This document shows positions 44,681 to 55,037 of a stretch of 57,544 nucleotides of DNA, piece by piece (the first letter of the stretch is position 1; each line of letters opens with the position of its first letter). A model generated the notes under the pieces. The model searched no databases, was not told the DNA's origin, and saw only the letters and a program-made list of their open reading frames with translations. The position numbers and the translations under genes were made by a program. The stretch is taken from contig JAADEM010000006.1 in NCBI GenBank assembly GCA_013153405.1, positions 1-57,544 of the forward strand. Reading direction: 5' to 3'. The stretch is from Chlorobiota bacterium. Lineage in GTDB: Bacteria; Bacteroidota; Bacteroidia; Bacteroidales; Marinilabiliaceae.

Positions 44681-47317
44681 TTACACAGTGAGTTTATCTG
44701 TAACAATTGTTTTGGCCGCATTTATAGCATTATCAAGCCCGTTGATATCTTTACCTCCTGCTGTGGCAAAGAACGGCTGGCCACCTCCGCCACCTTTGAT
44801 GTACTTAGCAGCCTCTCTTACTATTTCTGATGCGTTAAGACCTTTTTCTTTTACAAGGTTTTCTGATATTACAATTGCCAGTTGAGGTTTTCCGTTCACA
44901 CTGGCTCCCAGAATTGCAACCACATCACTGTATTTTTTCTTAAGTTTAAAAGCAAAATCCTTTAGTACGGGCCCAAGCATCGGCTGTACCTTTTGCGACA
45001 TTATTTTCACTCCGGCTATAACCTCTGCATCATCCTCCAAATCACGCATCACTATTGACATCAGTGTCTGACGAACAGAGTTAATCTCTTTATTCATGAT
45101 CTCATTCTGTTCAATCACACCCTGAATATTACCTTTAATATCCCTTGGATTCTTAAACATCTGTTGCAGTTCCCGCAACACTCTGAACTGACTCTCGATC
45201 AACTCTTCTGCTTTTTCTGCGGTTACTGCTTCAATTCTTCTTACACCTGCAGCCACCGATGTTTCATTAAATATTTTAAAACATCCTATTTCTCCTGTTG
45301 CTTTCACATGTGTTCCCCCGCACAACTCCATAGAATCGCCAAACTTAACGGCTCTCACCACATCACCGTATTTTTCACCAAACAAAGCCACAGCCCCAAG
45401 ATCTAAAGCTTTTTTATATGGTATATTTCTAAACTCCTCAAGTGCATAGTTGGTACGAATATGCCTGTTTACGATACGCTCCACTTCTGTTAGTTCTTCT
45501 TCTGTCACTTTCTGATAATGTGAAAAATCGAAACGCAGATAGTCGGAATGAACCAGAGAGCCTTTCTGCTCAACATGATCGCCCAGAACCTTACGCAATG
45601 CGTAATGCAAAAGGTGTGTAGACGTGTGATTATTAGCCACATTCTGACGATGCCGTTTATCAACAACAGCTTTAAAAACCGCATCTAAATTCTCCGGAAG
45701 TTTATCAACTATATGAACAATAAGATTATGTTCTTTTTGGGTATCAACAATATGAATTCGTTCATCTTCACTTTCGATATAGCCTTTATCTCCAATTTGT
45801 CCGCCGCTCTCACCATAAAAAGGGGTAATATCAAAAACCAGCTGATATTGCTCTTTTTTCTTTGTTTTTATTTTCCTGTACTTGGTTATTTTCACATCTG
45901 TTTCAAGGTAATCATATCCCAGAAACTCTTCCTCGTCGTCCTCCCTTAAAATTATCCAGTCTTCAGTTTCAACACTGGTAGCGTTTCTTGCTCTCTTTTT
46001 CTGAGCATCCATCTGTTCCTCAAACTCACGTCGATTAACAACAAGGCCCTGTTCTTTAAGAATCAATTCTGTAAGGTCAAGAGGGAATCCGTATGTATCG
46101 TACAGTTCAAATGCAACCTTTCCGCTTACAACTTTATACTCCTCAATCTTGGTTTGTCTGATTATTTTATCAAGCAGGTTTATACCTGTTGCAAGTGTTC
46201 TCAAAAATGCCTCTTCTTCCTCCTTTATTACCTTTTCTATCAGTTCCTGCTGCGAACGAAGTTCCGGATAAGCATCACCCATTACATCCACAAGCACGGG
46301 AACTATTCTGTAAATAAACGGTTCCTTTACATTCAGAAAAGTATAACTGTAACGAACAGCCCTTCTTAATATCCTTCTTATCACATATCCTGCCTTGTTA
46401 TTTGAAGGCAGTTGACCGTCAGCAATAGAAAAAGCAATGGTACGAATATGATCGGCAACAACATGCATTGCAGCAGTAACATCATCATTAAGCTTATATT
46501 TTACTCCCGACAGCTCTTCTATTTTATCGATAAGGGGCTTAAAAACATCAGTTTCATAATTTGAGCTCTTATTCTGAACAATACGACAAAGCCGTTCAAA
46601 CCCCATTCCCGTATCAACGAATTTATCTTTTAGTTTTTCCAGTTCTCCGTTTGCTTTCCTGTTGTATTGTATAAACACAAGATTCCATACCTCAATAACT
46701 TCAGGATGATCGGCATTAATTAGTGTTTTGCCGTCAACTTTACCACGCTCTTCGTCAGAGCGCAAGTCAATATGTATCTCGGAACACGGTCCGCACGGGC
46801 CAACATCTCCCATCTCCCAGAAATTATCTTTTTTATTTCCTTCTACAATATGATCTTCAGGCAACCATTTTTTCCAGTAATCATAGGCTTCTGTGTCTTT
46901 TCCCAGATTATCATCCTCACTTCCCTCAAAAACCGATGCATATAAACGTTCTTTATTAATTTTCAGAACTTCGGTCAGATACTCCCAGGCCCACTCTATT
47001 GCCTCTTCTTTAAAATAATCGCCGAACGACCAGTTTCCTAGCATCTCGAACATGGTGTGATGATACGAATCATGCCCTACTTCCTCCAGGTCGTTATGTT
47101 TACCCGACACCCTAAGGCATTTCTGAGAATTGGCTATTCTCTTATAATCAATAGGTTTATGGCCCAGAAAAACATCTTTAAACTGGTTCATACCTGCATT
47201 GGTAAACATTAAAGTAGGATCTCCTTTAACAACCATCGGTGCTGAAGGAACTATATGGTGATCTTTTGACTTGAAAAATTCTAAAAAACTTGCTCTTATT
47301 TCAGATGCTTTCATCAT
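44681..47317 (-). CDS. alaS: Alanyl-tRNA synthetase
   Basis: AlaRS charges tRNA-Ala and edits mischarged serine and glycine. The 878-residue protein is complete. The catalytic domain starts [17 protein letters not shown] and contains [19 protein letters not shown]. The editing domain contains [13 protein letters not shown] and [18 protein letters not shown], which hold the zinc-binding His and Cys residues. The C-Ala domain includes [20 protein letters not shown]. It is divergent from the M23 peptidase gene. Confidence 0.97.
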   Translation of the reverse strand: MMKASEIRASFLEFFKSKDHHIVPSAPMVVKGDPTLMFTNAGMNQFKDVFLGHKPIDYKRIANSQKCLRVSGKHNDLEEVGHDSYHHTMFEMLGNWSFGDYFKEEAIEWAWEYLTEVLKINKERLYASVFEGSEDDNLGKDTEAYDYWKKWLPEDHIVEGNKKDNFWEMGDVGPCGPCSEIHIDLRSDEERGKVDGKTLINADHPEVIEVWNLVFIQYNRKANGELEKLKDKFVDTGMGFERLCRIVQNKSSNYETDVFKPLIDKIEELSGVKYKLNDDVTAAMHVVADHIRTIAFSIADGQLPSNNKAGYVIRRILRRAVRYSYTFLNVKEPFIYRIVPVLVDVMGDAYPELRSQQELIEKVIKEEEEAFLRTLATGINLLDKIIRQTKIEEYKVVSGKVAFELYDTYGFPLDLTELILKEQGLVVNRREFEEQMDAQKKRARNATSVETEDWIILREDDEEEFLGYDYLETDVKITKYRKIKTKKKEQYQLVFDITPFYGESGGQIGDKGYIESEDERIHIVDTQKEHNLIVHIVDKLPENLDAVFKAVVDKRHRQNVANNHTSTHLLHYALRKVLGDHVEQKGSLVHSDYLRFDFSHYQKVTEEELTEVERIVNRHIRTNYALEEFRNIPYKKALDLGAVALFGEKYGDVVRAVKFGDSMELCGGTHVKATGEIGCFKIFNETSVAAGVRRIEAVTAEKAEELIESQFRVLRELQQMFKNPRDIKGNIQGVIEQNEIMNKEINSVRQTLMSIVMRDLEDDAEVIAGVKIMSQKVQPMLGPVLKDFAFKLKKKYSDVVAILGASVNGKPQLAIVISENLVKEKGLNASEIVREAAKYIKGGGGGQPFFATAGGKDINGLDNAINAAKTIVTDKLTV

Positions 47318-47378
47318 AACTTAACTTCAAAAAAATTATTTAATGTTATTTATCTCCGGGTATAATATTTATAAATCA

Positions 47379-47417
47379 CTTGCAAAGTTAGATTATTTAA
47401 GTAATTTTGAAGGCAAA
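47379..47417. promoter_or_regulatory. Overlapping divergent promoter elements (alaS / M23 gene)
   Basis: In the plus direction, CTTG (47379-47382) and TAATTTTG (47402-47409) are 19 nt apart and would serve the peptidase gene at 47453. In the minus direction, TAACTTTG (47383-47390) could serve alaS, although its TTTG at 47414-47417 is 23 nt away. The two promoters would overlap. Confidence 0.4.
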
Positions 47418-47452
47418 CAACAAAAAATTGTACAAGAAAAAATATTTAATCA

Positions 47453-48424
47453 ATGTCAAAAGTTAAGTATCGTTACAATCCGGAAACGCTTAGCTACGAT
47501 AGAATTGAAACCGGTTTTCATTATCATTTTTCAAGAGCTCTGTTATATTTTTTCTTTAGTGCAGTTCTTGGGTTTATATTTTTCCTGGGTTATTCCTACA
47601 TTTTTGACAGTCCGAAAGAGAAAAAATTAATACGCGAGAACCACCAGTTACTCACCCAGTACGAGATAATGAAAAAGAATCTGGAACAGATTCAGATTGT
47701 CCTTAACGACATACAACAGCGTGACGAAAACATTTACCGCGTAATCTTTTCAGCCGATTCAATACCAAACTCGGTAAGACGTGCGGGATTCGGTGGTGTT
47801 AACAGATATAAATACCTTGAAGATCTTGATAACTCTAATCTTGTAATAGAAACCGCCAAAAAACTTGATATCATAACAAAACAGCTTTACGTACAATCTA
47901 AATCATTCGATGAAATTATTGATTTGGCCAAACGTAAAAACGAAATGTTAAGATGTACTCCTTCGATTATGCCTGTTTCGAACAAAGACCTTAGAAGAAC
48001 TGCTTCGGGATGGGGATGGAGAATACATCCGATATATAAAACCAGAAGATTTCACTGGGGAATGGATTTTTCTGCTCCGGTTGGCACTCCGGTTTATGCC
48101 ACAGGCGACGGTGTTATAAAAAAGATTACCGACCGTAAAACAGGTTTTGGCAAGAGGGTTGAAATCAATCATGGTTTCGGCTACGAAACATTGTACGGGC
48201 ACCTGAGCAAATTTAATGTGAAGGTAGGTCAGAAAGTCAAACGTGGTGATATCATTGGTTTTGTAGGAAATACAGGAACATCAACAGCTCCGCACCTGCA
48301 CTACGAAGTACATATAAAAGGAAAGAAAGTAAATCCGCAACACTACTACTTTAATGACCTGACAGCAGAGGAGTATGAAAAAATGATTCAGATTGCTTCA
48401 AATTCAAATCAGACATTCGACTAA
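47453..48424 (+). CDS. M23-family murein metallopeptidase
   Basis: The 323-residue protein has one N-terminal membrane helix (about residues 29-50, ALLYFFFSAVLGFIFFLGYS), a coiled-coil part (about 57-90) and a C-terminal LytM domain. The zinc site is visible as HWGMDFSAP and HLHYEVH, and ETLYGHLSK provides the further histidine. These enzymes cut the peptide cross-links of peptidoglycan in the periplasm, or act as regulators when degenerate; here the metal residues are intact. Anchored, coiled-coil M23 proteins are common in Bacteroidota and often take part in cell shape or division. Confidence 0.92.
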   Translation: MSKVKYRYNPETLSYDRIETGFHYHFSRALLYFFFSAVLGFIFFLGYSYIFDSPKEKKLIRENHQLLTQYEIMKKNLEQIQIVLNDIQQRDENIYRVIFSADSIPNSVRRAGFGGVNRYKYLEDLDNSNLVIETAKKLDIITKQLYVQSKSFDEIIDLAKRKNEMLRCTPSIMPVSNKDLRRTASGWGWRIHPIYKTRRFHWGMDFSAPVGTPVYATGDGVIKKITDRKTGFGKRVEINHGFGYETLYGHLSKFNVKVGQKVKRGDIIGFVGNTGTSTAPHLHYEVHIKGKKVNPQHYYFNDLTAEEYEKMIQIASNSNQTFD

Positions 48425-48533
48425 AAATTCAATTCCCATATCATATCTCGTCATTACCTGAAAGAATAGAGAAGGCATTGTGTTATATTAAGAAACAGAT
48501 AATCCGGAAATCATAGTACAGCTGTTCTGCACT

Positions 48534-49058
48534 TTACCCGTTAATTTTCTGAAAAAACAATTCATCTTTATAACCTGACACAGATTTACGCCACTGAAGT
48601 TTAGTTCCCGTGTGTTCAAATCCAACCGATTTAAACAGAGAGATACTTGCTTCATTATCTTCAGTTATACTGGCATAAAGCTGATGTAATTTAAGATAAC
48701 CGAAGCAGTAATCAACAAACAGCATGAGAGCCTTACGTGCATATCCTTTTCCCCTGAACCGGGAATTAATTATTATTCCCACCCCGCCCCTGTTGTGGAA
48801 AGGATCAAAATCAAAAAGATCGATCATACCCACAGGCAAATGATTTTTTCCGTCATCTGCCTCAATAATCAGCCTCAGTTGTTTGGTCTGATAAATACTG
48901 AGTTTCGAACTCTCAATATATCTTTTCAGTTGATATTTAGAAAAAGGGGTGAGCGTATTGCTCACCTCCCATATTTTCATATCATTTTCCCATGAATAAA
49001 GAAGTTCCACATCCTCCGGTTCCAAAGCACGGAGTCTTATCCCATCACCTTCCAGCAT
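48534..49058 (-). CDS. GNAT-family N-acetyltransferase
   Basis: The 174-residue protein resembles RimJ/SpeG-like acetyltransferases: IRLRALEPEDVELLYSWEND at the N-terminus, GGVGIIINSRFRGKGYARKA (acetyl-CoA binding) near residue 95, and HQLYASITEDNEASISLFKS VGF-type C-terminal region. The substrate may be a protein N-terminus or a polyamine; the sequence does not decide. Its start codon overlaps the stop of the PorE-like gene by one base, so they are co-translated. Confidence 0.88.
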   Translation of the reverse strand: MLEGDGIRLRALEPEDVELLYSWENDMKIWEVSNTLTPFSKYQLKRYIESSKLSIYQTKQLRLIIEADDGKNHLPVGMIDLFDFDPFHNRGGVGIIINSRFRGKGYARKALMLFVDYCFGYLKLHQLYASITEDNEASISLFKSVGFEHTGTKLQWRKSVSGYKDELFFQKING

Positions 49059-50971
49059 TACTCTTTTTTCTCTATCAGGTCTTCGTATTGTTTAACATCA
49101 CGTATAAATGCATCCTGCCATTTGCCGGTTTTCAGCACCTTCTCCTTGCCTTTAAGCGATTTTTTATATCCTTTGAATATACCGTATGAATACCTGTAAA
49201 AACCATCCTTACACTTATACTCTTTTATCTGCTCCTGCTCAAGCGGACTAAACACATCAAACGACTTCACCGGCCATTTCAAAGACAGAATCTGAATAGT
49301 ATAACAAGGTATTCCGTCGTCAGCAACACATGTTCCTGTTTCTTTTTTCTTTTCTACAGGTTTTGATACCATCATAATCTCATCGAGTGATGATATCGTG
49401 TGGTACTTTTTATAACTCATCTCTTTTGTAACGGAAATATCTTTACTGGTATCTTCAAAACCCAGACCGGTAAAACGTATATTATAATCCTTGTCAGCCT
49501 CAAGAATAAGAACATATTTTCCGGTTCCCGGATTTGGTCTGTAAATACCAACCTGAGTACCATCAGGTTTCTCTGTGACATAAATTCTCACATTCTCCAG
49601 CGGAGCATCATTCATTGTATGCACAACTCCTTTTATAACAGCCAGACGGTTATCGACAGGTTCCTGGTATTCTATTTCATAAATATCAGAACGGCCGTAA
49701 TTATCTTCATATTTCGAAGATGCATAATAGGCTTTATTCCGTGTAGTAGTTGGAGTAAAAAAGAAATCGTCATCAGGCGTATTGATAGGATAACCTATAT
49801 TTACGGGTTCACTCCAGGTGCTGTCTGCATTAATATGACTGTAAAAGATATCAAAATTACCCATTGTGTTATGGCCTTCGGAAGCAAAAAACAGAGTCTT
49901 GCCATCAGGATGAAGAACCGGTGTTTCTTCGTCGTAGGGAGTATTAATTGCCGGCCCAAGATTTTTTGGCAATCCCCAGCTTCCGTCGGGTAGTCTTCTA
50001 ACCTGATAAATATCCAGACCGCCAAAACCGCCCGGACGGTTACTTGTAAAAAATATTATATTGTTATCATACGACAACGAGGCGTGTGTTTCATCATATT
50101 TTGAATTAATTGGTGCTGGCATTTTTACCGGCTCAGTCCAGTTTGTACCATCAAACTTCACTTCATAGATATTACTTCCGTTTACATCATTTCTGTATAT
50201 CAGCAGTTCGGTACCATCAGCTGACAAACTTACTCCGGCAGTATGCCCAGGACGTTTGAAAAGGTCTTTTCTTAATATCCTGGCCTTTTTATAATTTCCG
50301 TTTTCATCAAGTGTGGAAATATAGATTCGCTCTTCATACTGACCGTCAGGCATTCTTTCACTATAGCTTGATGCACGTCTTGAGGTAAATATAAGAATTG
50401 ATTCGTCAGCAGAAACTATAGGACTGTGATCATCATATTTTGAATTTATTTTAGGTCCCAAATTTTTAACCTTCAACGCTACCGGATGACTTATCATATC
50501 TTTGGCATTATAGCATATCTCAAGCTCCCGCCGGACTTCTTTCTCCAGCTCCACATCATCTTCGGAAAGCATCTTCAAAAAATTTTTATATAAATCAATC
50601 GCGTCATCATATCTCATCAGCATCTGGTATGATTTACCGAGTGACAATTGCAAATCCACTCCAAGTTCAGACATATAATCTTCCTCGGGCAGTAATCGCG
50701 ATGCCTTTTCAAACATAATAACGGCAGAATCGGGACCATTAGAGGTATTCAAATAGCAATTCCCCAGATTATACAGCACATCAATATCCTCAGGGGCTTT
50801 CTCCAAAATAGATTTAAAAATCGTAATAGCATCCTCAAAATCGTTATTATTGGCTAGTTTGACGGCTTCATTATAATCCTTTACCAGCTTCTTATCATTT
50901 ATTTGCTGAGCATTAACACTCAACACAACCAAAACAAAAAGAATAAAAACGGTAGAAATTTTCTTTAGCAT
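49058..50971 (-). CDS. PorE-like TPR/PD40 protein with C-terminal SPOR-like domain
   Basis: From the ATG at 50971 the protein has 637 residues with a signal peptide (MLKKISTVFILFVLVVLSVN, cut near AQQ). TPR repeats follow (about residues 25-140, DIDVLYNLGNCYLN). Then comes a beta-propeller of PD40 blades with repeated SADESILIFTSRR, LSYDNNIIFFTSNRPGGFGG and DGKTLFFASEGHNTMGNFDI. A carboxypeptidase-regulatory-like domain sits near residues 450-530. The last 80 residues, starting CYTIQILSLKWPVKSF and including YRYSYGIFKGYKKSLKGKE, resemble a SPOR peptidoglycan-binding domain. PorE of the type IX system has the same order but ends in an OmpA-like domain. The role as a cell-wall anchor is inferred. 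Confidence 0.8.
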   Translation of the reverse strand: MLKKISTVFILFVLVVLSVNAQQINDKKLVKDYNEAVKLANNNDFEDAITIFKSILEKAPEDIDVLYNLGNCYLNTSNGPDSAVIMFEKASRLLPEEDYMSELGVDLQLSLGKSYQMLMRYDDAIDLYKNFLKMLSEDDVELEKEVRRELEICYNAKDMISHPVALKVKNLGPKINSKYDDHSPIVSADESILIFTSRRASSYSERMPDGQYEERIYISTLDENGNYKKARILRKDLFKRPGHTAGVSLSADGTELLIYRNDVNGSNIYEVKFDGTNWTEPVKMPAPINSKYDETHASLSYDNNIIFFTSNRPGGFGGLDIYQVRRLPDGSWGLPKNLGPAINTPYDEETPVLHPDGKTLFFASEGHNTMGNFDIFYSHINADSTWSEPVNIGYPINTPDDDFFFTPTTTRNKAYYASSKYEDNYGRSDIYEIEYQEPVDNRLAVIKGVVHTMNDAPLENVRIYVTEKPDGTQVGIYRPNPGTGKYVLILEADKDYNIRFTGLGFEDTSKDISVTKEMSYKKYHTISSLDEIMMVSKPVEKKKETGTCVADDGIPCYTIQILSLKWPVKSFDVFSPLEQEQIKEYKCKDGFYRYSYGIFKGYKKSLKGKEKVLKTGKWQDAFIRDVKQYEDLIEKKE

Positions 50972-51076
50972 ATGACACAAGAGTTTGGTTAAAAACAAAT
51001 TTACTTTGCAAAATAAATAAAATTATAAAATTACCTGCATCCCGATGTACTTATTTTAAAATTAATCCCTTATTTG

Positions 51077-52684
51077 CTATTCCTTTTCCAGCACAACAGG
51101 ATCAATAAAAACAACCTTTTTTCTGGCACTAAACTCTGAACGGGATGGAACAGTTATTTTCTGAACAACCGATTTGTAATTTTCTTTCGATATTTCCATT
51201 AAGTATTCAACTTCCGTGGGCAATATTATTATATATTTTCCTGATTGCGGATTAGGCCTGTATATTCCCATAATATCACCACTGTCACTCTTTGTAATTT
51301 TAATTGAAGCATCAGCAGCAGGCTCACCGTCAGAAGTGAAAATATAGCCTGCAACAACAGCCAGAGAGCGGGGATCACTTTCCGGATATTCAATAATATA
51401 AATATCAGAGCGTCCGAAACCACCTTTGCGTTTCGACGAGTAATAAACTCTTTGTCCGTCGGCAGTCGGGATGTAAAATAAATCGTCATCAGGAGTATTA
51501 ACCGGGTAACCAACATTTACAGGTTCTGTCCATTTGTTACTGTCATTCAAAACCGAATAAAATATATCGAAGCCTCCCATCGAGGTATGAGCTTCCGATG
51601 CAAAATACAGAGTTTTACCATCGGAATGAATAAACGGGCTATCCTCATCTTCAGGAGTATTTATTTCCGGCCCCAGATTTTTGGGTTTTCCCCATTCTCC
51701 GTCAGGGAGCTTACGAGAGATATAAATATCCTTTCCGCCAAAACCTCCCGGCCTGTCACTCGAGAAATATATGGCATTTCCGTCGGCTGTGAAGGTTCCG
51801 TGAGTTTCATCATAGGTTGTATTAATCGGCTTAGGCAGTTTTTTCAGTTTACTCCAACCTTCTTTACCATATTCGGTAACATAAAGATCTCCGGAAATAC
51901 CATCATTTCGATAAACCACAAGCACACTTCCGTCGGCACTCAGGCTTACCGTAGCATCATTTGCTGCGGTATTTACGTTTCCTCCCATATTCAAAGCCGG
52001 AAGCCACTTTCCTTCTCTCCACTCCGAAATGTAGATATCCTCGTTAAAGAGCCCGTCCGGTGATTTTACATTCCCCGTACCAGGCCTGTTCGACGTAAAT
52101 ATCAGCATCATTTCATCAGCCGAAACAACAGGACTGTGTTCGTCATACTCACTGTTTATGGCAGATCCCAGATTGGTTATCCTGAAATCAAGCGGTTTTG
52201 CCCTGTATTTTATAGCATTTTTATTATAACGTATTTCTCTTTCGATATTCTGTATTAAATTATCATCATTAATCGACAGCTCTTTTAGGTTTTCCTCCAG
52301 TTGTGTTAATATTTTCAGAGCTTCATCAAACCGGTAAGTAAGATGTAAAGCCTGCCCCATATAGTACCTGGCCTCAATGGCATTTATATCTTTCTTTTTC
52401 TTTAACGGATATGCAGCAATAGCTTTTTGTAAATGATAAACGGCATCATCTTCTTTATAGTCGATATTCACATAACATATTCCTGCCTGAAGGTGCAGAA
52501 AAGGATCATCCGGATATTTTATCAATAAATCCTCAAGAAGGGGAGCTGCTGCCTCATAATCTTCCATGTCGATAAGATTCAGCACAACACGTAATGCTTT
52601 TCTTTTGGATGGTGCCTTTTTATCTTGTGAAAAAGAACAAAAAGGTATCATCATTATCAGTAAGAATATTAATTTCAGCTTCAT
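51077..52684 (-). CDS. PorE-like TPR/PD40 protein without peptidoglycan domain
   Basis: The 535-residue protein has a signal peptide (MKLKLIFLLIMMIPFCSFS), TPR repeats (about residues 25-150), PD40 propeller blades (VSADEMMLIFTSNRPGTGN, FTADGNAIYFSSDRPGGFGG, SDGKTLYFASEAHTSMGGFD) and a carboxypeptidase-regulatory-like end (VAGYIFTSDGEPAADASIKI). It is closely similar in order and blade sequence to the next gene but stops where that protein continues into the SPOR-like part. The two are a tandem duplication on one strand, 105 nt apart. It probably acts in the periplasm or at the inner face of the outer membrane. Confidence 0.8.
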   Translation of the reverse strand: MKLKLIFLLIMMIPFCSFSQDKKAPSKRKALRVVLNLIDMEDYEAAAPLLEDLLIKYPDDPFLHLQAGICYVNIDYKEDDAVYHLQKAIAAYPLKKKKDINAIEARYYMGQALHLTYRFDEALKILTQLEENLKELSINDDNLIQNIEREIRYNKNAIKYRAKPLDFRITNLGSAINSEYDEHSPVVSADEMMLIFTSNRPGTGNVKSPDGLFNEDIYISEWREGKWLPALNMGGNVNTAANDATVSLSADGSVLVVYRNDGISGDLYVTEYGKEGWSKLKKLPKPINTTYDETHGTFTADGNAIYFSSDRPGGFGGKDIYISRKLPDGEWGKPKNLGPEINTPEDEDSPFIHSDGKTLYFASEAHTSMGGFDIFYSVLNDSNKWTEPVNVGYPVNTPDDDLFYIPTADGQRVYYSSKRKGGFGRSDIYIIEYPESDPRSLAVVAGYIFTSDGEPAADASIKITKSDSGDIMGIYRPNPQSGKYIIILPTEVEYLMEISKENYKSVVQKITVPSRSEFSARKKVVFIDPVVLEKE

Positions 52685-52906
52685 AGGTTGAGTTTCGGAG
52701 GTTTAGCCCTGTAAAAAGGGGAACAATACTTTAGTGCCAATTTAATAAATATTGTCTTTAAATCCCCGGATTAATCCGAAAAATATCCACAGTATTTATC
52801 CTCTGAACAGTGGTTCGCAATGTAATTACCACTTTATATCACAAACAAATATACCATAAACATTACAGGGAGAACGGCTTCAACCGGAATAATTTGACTA
52901 ACAACA

Positions 52907-54100
52907 CTATTTTAAATATACAACCTTTCCTGATGTCCTTGAATCAGAACTGTACAGATAAAAATCCCGAAATGGAGATAAAAACGAATAACGGTATAAA
53001 CCGGGATTTGACTCCATAAAAGCAATCATCTCTTTCATCGAAACATCCTTGATATCAATAAATATATTCCTTTTCACACCAGGCTTCACCCCGTTCCTGC
53101 TTATCTCTCCGAAAGAGCTGACGGCTTTTACTTCTCCGACACCTTTCATGTTTTTTAAATCTCCGTACCAGTCACCGGAGCCTATATAATATGCAACAGA
53201 ATCAATCTCCTCTCCGGCACGATCGTCTGTACTTCGTTTTAACAGCAGTAATTTTTTAAGCAACCCTTTCACTCCGTTTATCGACAGTGTCATAAACTTC
53301 TTTTGCAACCAAAGGTATTCGGGGAAAAAATGCTTTTTTGTAAAGATTAGCATTGCACCGTAAAAGCGATCGATGTAATGTTCATCCTTTACGGTGCTCT
53401 CTCCTTTAAAATGAATAATTTTTATTTCCGGATAATAATAATTTTTCCCTTCTGCCGACAGGCGATACGATAAATCAATATCTTCACCATACATGAAAAA
53501 CTGTTCATCAAGTAACCCGACTTTTTCTATTATTGCTCTGGGGAAAGACAAAAAAGCTCCGGCCATAACCGGAACCTCTGCAGTTTTATCATTAGGGATA
53601 TTACCCATAAAATATCTTGAAATAAAACGGGAACGGGGAAACAACTTCATCAATCCTGAAAAACGGAAAATAAAATCCCGTGAAGAAGGCAGTCCTCTTT
53701 TCGATTCGGGCAGATAATTTCCCGAGCCGTCAATCATCTTAACCCCCACGCCTGCTGTTTCCTTATTGTTTTTATAAAAATCAATAAGTTTTATGAATGT
53801 ATCTTCGGCAACTATAGTATCGGGATTTAACAGCAGTATTATATCTCCCGACGAACTCACAATTGCCTGATTGTTTGCTGCCGAGAATCCTTTGTTTTGC
53901 TTATTTGCAAAAACAATAACATCGGGAAAAGTCTTTTTAACCATTTGTACCGAATCATCACCCGAGGCATTATCGACAACAAAAACTTCGGCACTGATAT
54001 TTTCAACTGCCCTGCAAACAGAATACAGGCACAACTTTAAAAAGGGACTTACATTATAGTTTACTATTATTATGGAGAGAGCTTTTCCCAAATCTGACAA
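52907..54100 (-). CDS. Family 2 glycosyltransferase (rhamnosyltransferase-like)
   Basis: The 397-residue GT-A enzyme shows SIIIVNYNVSPFLKLCLYS, VFVVDNASGDDSVQMVKKTF, ILLLNPDTIVAEDTF with a DXD-like position, and FFMYGEDIDLSYRLSAEGKN near residue 205, the usual order of GT2 enzymes acting on surface polysaccharides. A C-terminal 100-residue part after the catalytic domain is not recognised. It lies 7 nt after the HAD gene and ends the recR operon. Acceptor and sugar are unknown. Confidence 0.88.
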   Translation of the reverse strand: MSDLGKALSIIIVNYNVSPFLKLCLYSVCRAVENISAEVFVVDNASGDDSVQMVKKTFPDVIVFANKQNKGFSAANNQAIVSSSGDIILLLNPDTIVAEDTFIKLIDFYKNNKETAGVGVKMIDGSGNYLPESKRGLPSSRDFIFRFSGLMKLFPRSRFISRYFMGNIPNDKTAEVPVMAGAFLSFPRAIIEKVGLLDEQFFMYGEDIDLSYRLSAEGKNYYYPEIKIIHFKGESTVKDEHYIDRFYGAMLIFTKKHFFPEYLWLQKKFMTLSINGVKGLLKKLLLLKRSTDDRAGEEIDSVAYYIGSGDWYGDLKNMKGVGEVKAVSSFGEISRNGVKPGVKRNIFIDIKDVSMKEMIAFMESNPGLYRYSFLSPFRDFYLYSSDSRTSGKVVYLK

Positions 54101-54107
54101 ATTAAGA

Positions 54108-54545
54108 TTATACGTCTTTACAGAAAAGTCTTTTAACTATTCCGCACAAAGTTTTCTTTTCTGCTTTTTTATATGCTTCATCAAACTTTCTCTTCTCCTG
54201 TTCCGGTGCATTTTCGTTAATCATATGCCATACTTCACCCCACCCAATAAAACCTCCAAGGTTTCTGTCATCAATAAAAATATCAGCATTTATTTTACGG
54301 CTTATCTCAGGAGAAAACTCCTCTTCCGGATAGCTTTTATTAACGGCATAAAACTCTAATCCGTGCCTGCGGCAAAATTCCACCGCATCATCCAGCTCCT
54401 TCCCGCTCCTGAACGTCCACAAGATTAGCTGATGACCCTGATCCTGCAATGCTTTTAATGTTTCAAAAGCAAAAAGTTTTTCTTTACCAATAGCAGGATA
54501 TCTGTGCTCAACAATTGTTCCGTCAAAATCAACTGCAATTATCAT
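54108..54545 (-). CDS. BT0820-like HAD-superfamily hydrolase
   Basis: From the ATG at 54545 (MIIAVDFDGTIVEHRYP) the protein has 145 residues. Motif I DFDGT is complete, TFRSGKELDDAVEFC gives motif II, a lysine follows in VNKSYPEEE, and IFIDDRNLGG is motif IV. This is the compact fold of the BT0820 type of Bacteroides proteins, which lack a large cap domain. A frame start at 54581 would overlap the upstream gene. Substrate is unknown, probably a small phosphorylated compound. Confidence 0.85.
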   Translation of the reverse strand: MIIAVDFDGTIVEHRYPAIGKEKLFAFETLKALQDQGHQLILWTFRSGKELDDAVEFCRRHGLEFYAVNKSYPEEEFSPEISRKINADIFIDDRNLGGFIGWGEVWHMINENAPEQEKRKFDEAYKKAEKKTLCGIVKRLFCKDV

Positions 54546-54558
54546 TTCCTCTGTTTTT

Positions 54559-55017
54559 TTAAAACCCGGATTCGTTATCATCCAGGTTCAACTCCTGTTT
54601 TATTGTTTGTTTGCCGGGGTAATTTATCATAAACACAACCAGTATTATCAGGTAAATATACAAATCTGATTCTGTTCCCGACACAATATATCCAATCAGA
54701 CTGAACATAGCCAGTCCTTCCAGGGTAATCAGTTTGATAAATAAACTTTTTCTGAATCTCAGCAATTTATCGGTAAGTGAAAGTTCCGGATCAATATGTG
54801 ATGTGTTTTTTTTATGAAACATATAACTCACAGGGATACCAACAAACACAAGTATTATCAGCAGCGTCTGAACGGTTGCCTGTGTACTCTGATCGATAAG
54901 TGAAATATTACCTTTACTAGTGACAAAGTAATAAGCAGCAACGCCAAACATTACCAGTCCTGCAAAAATCACCATATAAAGGATCTTAATCTGTTGATAT
55001 ACTGTTTCCGGTCTCAT
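54559..55017 (-). CDS. Conserved membrane protein of unknown function
   Basis: The 152-residue protein has four hydrophobic segments: about residues 12-30 (KILYMVIFAGLVMFGVAAYY), 48-65, 96-112 and 120-134. The central loop, HKKNTSHIDPELSLTDKLLR, and the tail, KQTIKQELNLDDNESGF, are polar. I do not recognise a named family. It sits between recR (20 nt upstream) and the HAD gene, the same order seen in Bacteroidota recR neighbourhoods as far as I recall. No function is proposed. Confidence 0.75.
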   Translation of the reverse strand: MRPETVYQQIKILYMVIFAGLVMFGVAAYYFVTSKGNISLIDQSTQATVQTLLIILVFVGIPVSYMFHKKNTSHIDPELSLTDKLLRFRKSLFIKLITLEGLAMFSLIGYIVSGTESDLYIYLIILVVFMINYPGKQTIKQELNLDDNESGF

Positions 55018-55037
55018 TTTCTGTTTTTTTATATTTA

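Noticed and set aside
52767-52778. Perfect palindrome CGGATTAATCCG upstream of the PorE-like gene at 51077-52684
   Set aside because: A 12-bp palindrome is expected by chance about once per 4 kb, and no second copy or promoter alignment supports an operator.
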